From an uncultured Clostridia bacterium (GTDB taxonomy: Bacteria > Bacillota > Clostridia > UBA1381), in the NCBI GenBank assembly GCA_904395315.1, contig CAJFNT010000136.1:1-33073 (forward strand): a DNA stretch of 33,073 nt, in the 5' to 3' direction. Both the position numbers and the translations under genes were made by a program. Of the stretch, positions 29,749 to 33,073 are shown piece by piece; the stretch's first letter is position 1, and each line of letters starts with the position of its first letter. Below the pieces are notes generated by a model, which had not been told where the DNA came from, ran no database searches, and saw only the letters and a list, made by a program, of their open reading frames with translations.

Positions 29749-30475
29749 GCTTATGCACCCTCTTTCCCGCAAGAATATCAGCAGCTCTTTCAGCTGAAAG
29801 ATCCGATTTGTTCACAAACTCTTCGTATCCGTGTTCGCAGAATATAAGTAATTTATCGGCAGCTTCAAGGAGAGCCGGAGTATCATGATTTGTCATGATT
29901 ATTGTTATCCCGCTTTTGTTAAGTTTTTTTATTATCGACATTATCTCCTTCACTGAATATGCGTCTATGCCTACGGTCGGTTCATCCATAAGCAGCAGAT
30001 CAGGTCTGGAAACGAGCGCGCGCGCAATGAATACTCTTTGCTGCTGTCCGCCGGACAGCGAGCCTATGAGCTTGTTTGTATATTCGCTCATACCGACGAG
30101 CGCGAGAGCCTCTTGGGCGCGTTTGTCATCATCTTTGGTGTAACGCTTGAAAAGGCCTTTGCCGGAGAACAGATTCGCGCGGACGACCTCAAGAACAGTT
30201 GCGGGAAAGTCTGTGTTGAATGAATTTGCCTTTTGTGAAACATAGCCTATCCTGTTTCGTACGTTTTCAAGTTCTGTGCCAAACAGTGTTATTTTACCTG
30301 TTTCATAGGGAAGCAGGCCAAGTATCAATTTTATAAGCGTTGATTTACCGGCTCCGTTGGCGCCTATGATACCAAGGAAATACCCTTTGTAGAGAGTGAA
30401 ATTTACATTTTTTAAAACCGCTGTATCAGGGTATTCGAATGTAAGGTTTTCAACGCGTATTATCTCTTCTTTCAT
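29741..30475 (-). CDS. znuC: Metal ABC transporter ATPase (ZnuC-like)
   Basis: This 244-residue ATPase energises the metal uptake pump. It shows Walker A IGANGAGKSTLIKLIL near residue 40, the Q-loop GYVSQKANSFNTDFPATVLEVV, the signature LSGGQQQRVFIARAL, Walker B DLLLMDEPTVGID and the switch His in TNHDTP. The SFNTDFPATV segment is typical of the zinc/manganese subfamily. AAAGG stands about ten bases before the ATG at 30475. It lies between the binding protein and the permease in one operon. Confidence 0.94.
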   Translation of the reverse strand: MKEEIIRVENLTFEYPDTAVLKNVNFTLYKGYFLGIIGANGAGKSTLIKLILGLLPYETGKITLFGTELENVRNRIGYVSQKANSFNTDFPATVLEVVRANLFSGKGLFKRYTKDDDKRAQEALALVGMSEYTNKLIGSLSGGQQQRVFIARALVSRPDLLLMDEPTVGIDAYSVKEIMSIIKKLNKSGITIIMTNHDTPALLEAADKLLIFCEHGYEEFVNKSDLSAERAADILAGKRVHKHG

Positions 30476-30505
30476 TGTGAGATCCTTTCAATAATGTCAG
30501 CCGGC

Positions 30506-31381
30506 TCAACTCAGAGCCGTTTTGAGCGCTTCAAGATTCTCGTACATCACTGTGAAGTAATCTTTGCCCTCTGTATTTCCCTCGAACGGATCAAGGGTCA
30601 ATATACCGCAGCCTGTGTCGCCGGCTATTGTCTCGGCGATCTTGCTCGTTGAGAGTGGCTCTGTAAATATATATTTTATATTGTTTTCATTTATAAAACC
30701 TTCTATTTCCGCCATACGGGCAGGGGTGGGATCTTCCGAATTATCAACTCCGTTTATCCCCATCTGAACAAGTCCGTATGCATCGCAGAGATTCTGATAA
30801 GCCTCGTGCGATGTGATTATCGTATTTGATACGAATCCTTCGGCGGCGGTCTTGTAATCATCGTTTAGACGATCGATCTTATTTTTACACTTTTCAAGCC
30901 GCGCTGTATAGGATCCGCTGTTTTCCGGATCCGCTGATATGAGCGCGTCTGCTATAGCTTCAAGCTGTGCATAGGTGTTCTCGGGATCGAGCCAGACATG
31001 AGGATCATTGTTCGCTGTGATATGCGGAACATTTGCTGATGTCTCTGTAATAACGATGTCACTGCCGGAAAGCGTTTCTGTTACGGAATCTGTCCAAGGC
31101 TCCATTCCCATTCCGCTGTAGATGAAAACATCGGCTTCGGAGAGCTTTGCCATGTCGGAAGCGGTGGGTTCAAAATCATGCGGTTCCGAGCCGGTCGGAC
31201 ACAGATTATAAACATCGGCAGAATCACCCGCTATCTCGGATGTCAAAGAATACATTGCGTAAAATGATGTATATACCTGTATTTTTCCGTTTTCGTTTGC
31301 GCCTTCGGATGTACCGTTATCCGCGCATGAGCATAAAGCTGCTATTGCCGCGGCAGCGGCGATCAATTTAATTATTTTCAT
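30506..31381 (-). CDS. znuA: Metal ABC transporter substrate-binding lipoprotein (ZnuA-like)
   Basis: This 291-residue surface lipoprotein captures a divalent metal outside the membrane. The signal ends in ALCSC with the lipidated Cys19. Cluster A-I metal ligands are visible: His68 in EPHDFEP, His128 in DPHVWLDP, His192 in TSHEAYQ and Asp264 in LDPFEG. The His-rich loop common in zinc-specific ZnuA proteins is absent, so manganese cannot be excluded. AAAGGAG lies ten bases before the ATG at 31381. It starts only 15 bases after the polA stop, so the transporter genes may be read from the polA promoter; no zinc-responsive operator was seen. Confidence 0.93.
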   Translation of the reverse strand: MKIIKLIAAAAAIAALCSCADNGTSEGANENGKIQVYTSFYAMYSLTSEIAGDSADVYNLCPTGSEPHDFEPTASDMAKLSEADVFIYSGMGMEPWTDSVTETLSGSDIVITETSANVPHITANNDPHVWLDPENTYAQLEAIADALISADPENSGSYTARLEKCKNKIDRLNDDYKTAAEGFVSNTIITSHEAYQNLCDAYGLVQMGINGVDNSEDPTPARMAEIEGFINENNIKYIFTEPLSTSKIAETIAGDTGCGILTLDPFEGNTEGKDYFTVMYENLEALKTALS

Positions 31382-31396
31382 ATATCCAATTCTCCT

Positions 31397-33073
31397 TTAT
31401 TTTGCGTCAAACCAGCTTGCGCCCTCCGACATATCAACTACCAGCGGAACATCAAGTGTGACCGCATTCTCCATTTCATGCTTCAATATTTCTTTTACAC
31501 GGTCTACCTCGTCAAACGGCGTTTCCACGATCAGTTCATCATGCACCTGCAATATAAGCTGCGCTTTTAGTTCCTCTTTCCTGAGGCGATTGTATACTTT
31601 GACCATTGCAAGCTTTATTATATCGGCAGCGCTGCCCTGCACAGGCGTATTCATGGCGGCTCGCTCGCCGAATGACCGCATTTGTGATGAAGTGGATTTT
31701 AATTCCGGAATATATCGGATCCTGTTCATTATTGTTTTTACAAAGCCGTGCTCGCGCGCGAATTCTTTTTCGGAATCAAGATACTCCTTTATATTGCTGT
31801 ATTTGGTGAAATAATCGTCCATATACTGTTTGGCCTGCTTGTAGGTTATACCAAGATCCTGAGCAAGAGTGTATTCGCTCATTCCGTATATGATGCCAAA
31901 GTTTATCGCTTTTGCGCTGCCTCTCTGTTCTTTGGTCAACTGTTCAGGCGGTATATTCAGTATCTTCGATGCTGTTACGGCATGTATATCGGCTCCGTTC
32001 CTGAATGCGTCTATCATGGTCTCATCGTGAGAGAGATGCGCGAGGATGCGCAGTTCTATCTGCGAGTAATCGGCATCGACGAGCACACAGCCGTCTTTCG
32101 CGATAAATGTTTTCCTGAGCTCTCTTCCGAGCTCGGTTCTGGTCGGTATATTCTGCAGATTAGGTTCTGCGGAGCTCAGGCGTCCTGTGACCGTAGCTGT
32201 TTGGTTGAAGATAGAGTGTATGCGGTGCGTATCAGGATTTACAAGAGCTGTAAGACCGTCGCAGTATGTTGATTTCAGCTTGGTGTATGTTCTGTATTCG
32301 AGAATATCACGCACGATCGGGTGCATAGGTTTTAATTTTTCGAGTATCTCAGCTTTTGTGGAGTACCCGTTTTTGGTCTTTTTTGCGCCGGGCAGCTGGA
32401 GCTTTTCAAACAATATCACTCCGAGCTGTTTGGGAGAGTTTATGTTGAATTTTTCTCCCGCCTCATCATATATCCTTGTTTCGAGCATGCTTATTTTTTC
32501 GGAAAGCATCTCGCCGAACCGTGTTATTTCGTCTGTGTCAAGCTTGAATCCGAGTGTCTGCATGGAGGCGAGGACCTCAATAAGCGGCAGTTCGACATTA
32601 TAATAGAGCTCGTGTTGACCGTTTTCTTCTATAAGTGAAGATAATTTTTTCTGAAGCTCAAAAATTATAAGAGCATAACGCCCGGCGAGATCGGAAGACT
32701 TGTCATCATCGAAAAATGAAAGCTGGGTCTGTTCCGGGTTTTCTATATATATTCCGAGGTAACCTGATGTTATACTGTCCATATCATATGTTTTTGAGGG
32801 ATCTACCAGATATGCCGCTATAGAACAGTCAAAAGCGATACCGTTTATTTTTGCTTTTTCACTGAGAGCGACCATAGAATCTTTTATCCCGCACACATAT
32901 TTTTTTATCGATCCATTTTTAAGCGTTTCCTTCAAGGCGGAGAGTATGTCTGCCTCAGTCATGGATGCGGACGAGTAGTATGCGGTTTCGCCGTCAGATA
33001 CCGCCGCGCATGAAACAGTGCCGTCATGCAGGTCGATATAGAGTGAGATGATGTTCCCAAGGCTTTCCGCGGC
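31397..33073 (-). CDS. polA: DNA polymerase I, C-terminal part (cut by the right edge)
   Basis: The 558 visible residues are the 3'-5' exonuclease-like and polymerase domains of DNA polymerase I, used in Okazaki fragment maturation and repair. Polymerase motif A is DADYSQIELRILAHLS, motif B RGSAKAINFGIIYGMSEY, and motif C LQVHDEL. The frame is open from the first base at the right edge, so the 5'-3' exonuclease domain is outside the window; an internal ATG at 32962 is not the real start. The exonuclease-like part begins NIISLYIDLHDG and seems to lack the DxE pair, as in the proofreading-deficient Bacillus stearothermophilus enzyme. That reading is an inference from alignment by eye. Confidence 0.95.
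   Translation of the reverse strand, partial: AAESLGNIISLYIDLHDGTVSCAAVSDGETAYYSSASMTEADILSALKETLKNGSIKKYVCGIKDSMVALSEKAKINGIAFDCSIAAYLVDPSKTYDMDSITSGYLGIYIENPEQTQLSFFDDDKSSDLAGRYALIIFELQKKLSSLIEENGQHELYYNVELPLIEVLASMQTLGFKLDTDEITRFGEMLSEKISMLETRIYDEAGEKFNINSPKQLGVILFEKLQLPGAKKTKNGYSTKAEILEKLKPMHPIVRDILEYRTYTKLKSTYCDGLTALVNPDTHRIHSIFNQTATVTGRLSSAEPNLQNIPTRTELGRELRKTFIAKDGCVLVDADYSQIELRILAHLSHDETMIDAFRNGADIHAVTASKILNIPPEQLTKEQRGSAKAINFGIIYGMSEYTLAQDLGITYKQAKQYMDDYFTKYSNIKEYLDSEKEFAREHGFVKTIMNRIRYIPELKSTSSQMRSFGERAAMNTPVQGSAADIIKLAMVKVYNRLRKEELKAQLILQVHDELIVETPFDEVDRVKEILKHEMENAVTLDVPLVVDMSEGASWFDAK

Overview
The window looks like chromosomal DNA of an anaerobic, spore-forming Clostridia-class Firmicute, probably gut-associated. 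The evidence is Gram-positive ribosome binding sites and consensus sigma-A promoters, an uninterrupted pro-sigma-K gene, a yqgF-DUF1292 pair ordered as in Bacilli and Clostridia, a ferredoxin-dependent 2-oxoacid oxidoreductase, and a secreted glycosidase and an SLH-tailed protein of the kind found in plant-glycan degraders. No phage, insertion sequence, CRISPR array, tRNA or rRNA gene was seen. Species cannot be named from the sequence alone.

Layout. Positions 1-1011: a promoter leaving the left edge (possible 6S-like RNA), the DUF1292 gene with a structured leader, and ruvX. 1175-2089: a lipid kinase. 2121-3595: a divergent pair of an Hcp-associated type ferredoxin and a Crp/Fnr regulator around a perfect 18-bp palindrome. 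3682-5064: sirtuin and Sfp-type phosphopantetheinyl transferase, the latter overlapped in antisense by a 59-residue small gene. 5338-6514: mtnN-luxS of the activated methyl cycle. 6676-10573 (minus): rmuC, sigK, comM-like ATPase and a 46-residue small gene. 10720-13086: an AT-rich stretch with an XRE regulator, a 19-bp palindrome, an 18-codon ORF and a calcium-loop propeller protein with a degenerate SLH tail. 13152-18205: a small gene and an acyl-CoA synthetase on the minus strand, divergent from a four-gene 2-oxoacid:ferredoxin oxidoreductase operon. 18632-23846: yhbY, nadD-yqeK fusion, rsfS, leuS and an SseB-family gene. 23882-28348: an AraC regulator divergent from a large secreted glycosidase. 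28411-33073 (minus): a small SpoT-like HD hydrolase, zinc-type ABC transporter genes and the 3' part of polA.

The genes form several local modules. MtnN and LuxS recycle S-adenosylhomocysteine. The 2-oxoacid oxidoreductase would make acyl-CoA, and the divergent acyl-CoA synthetase could interconvert that acyl-CoA and its free acid. Their shared control region holds an array of CAATATT palindromes between two near-consensus divergent promoters, and this is the strongest candidate for an undescribed regulatory circuit. The AraC regulator probably controls the secreted glycosidase. The Crp/Fnr palindrome is centred 41.5 bp upstream of the predicted ferredoxin start site and also covers the regulator's own -35 element. 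Several small genes and leaders have ribosome binding sites placed in or beside hairpins, which may be a local theme in post-transcriptional control.
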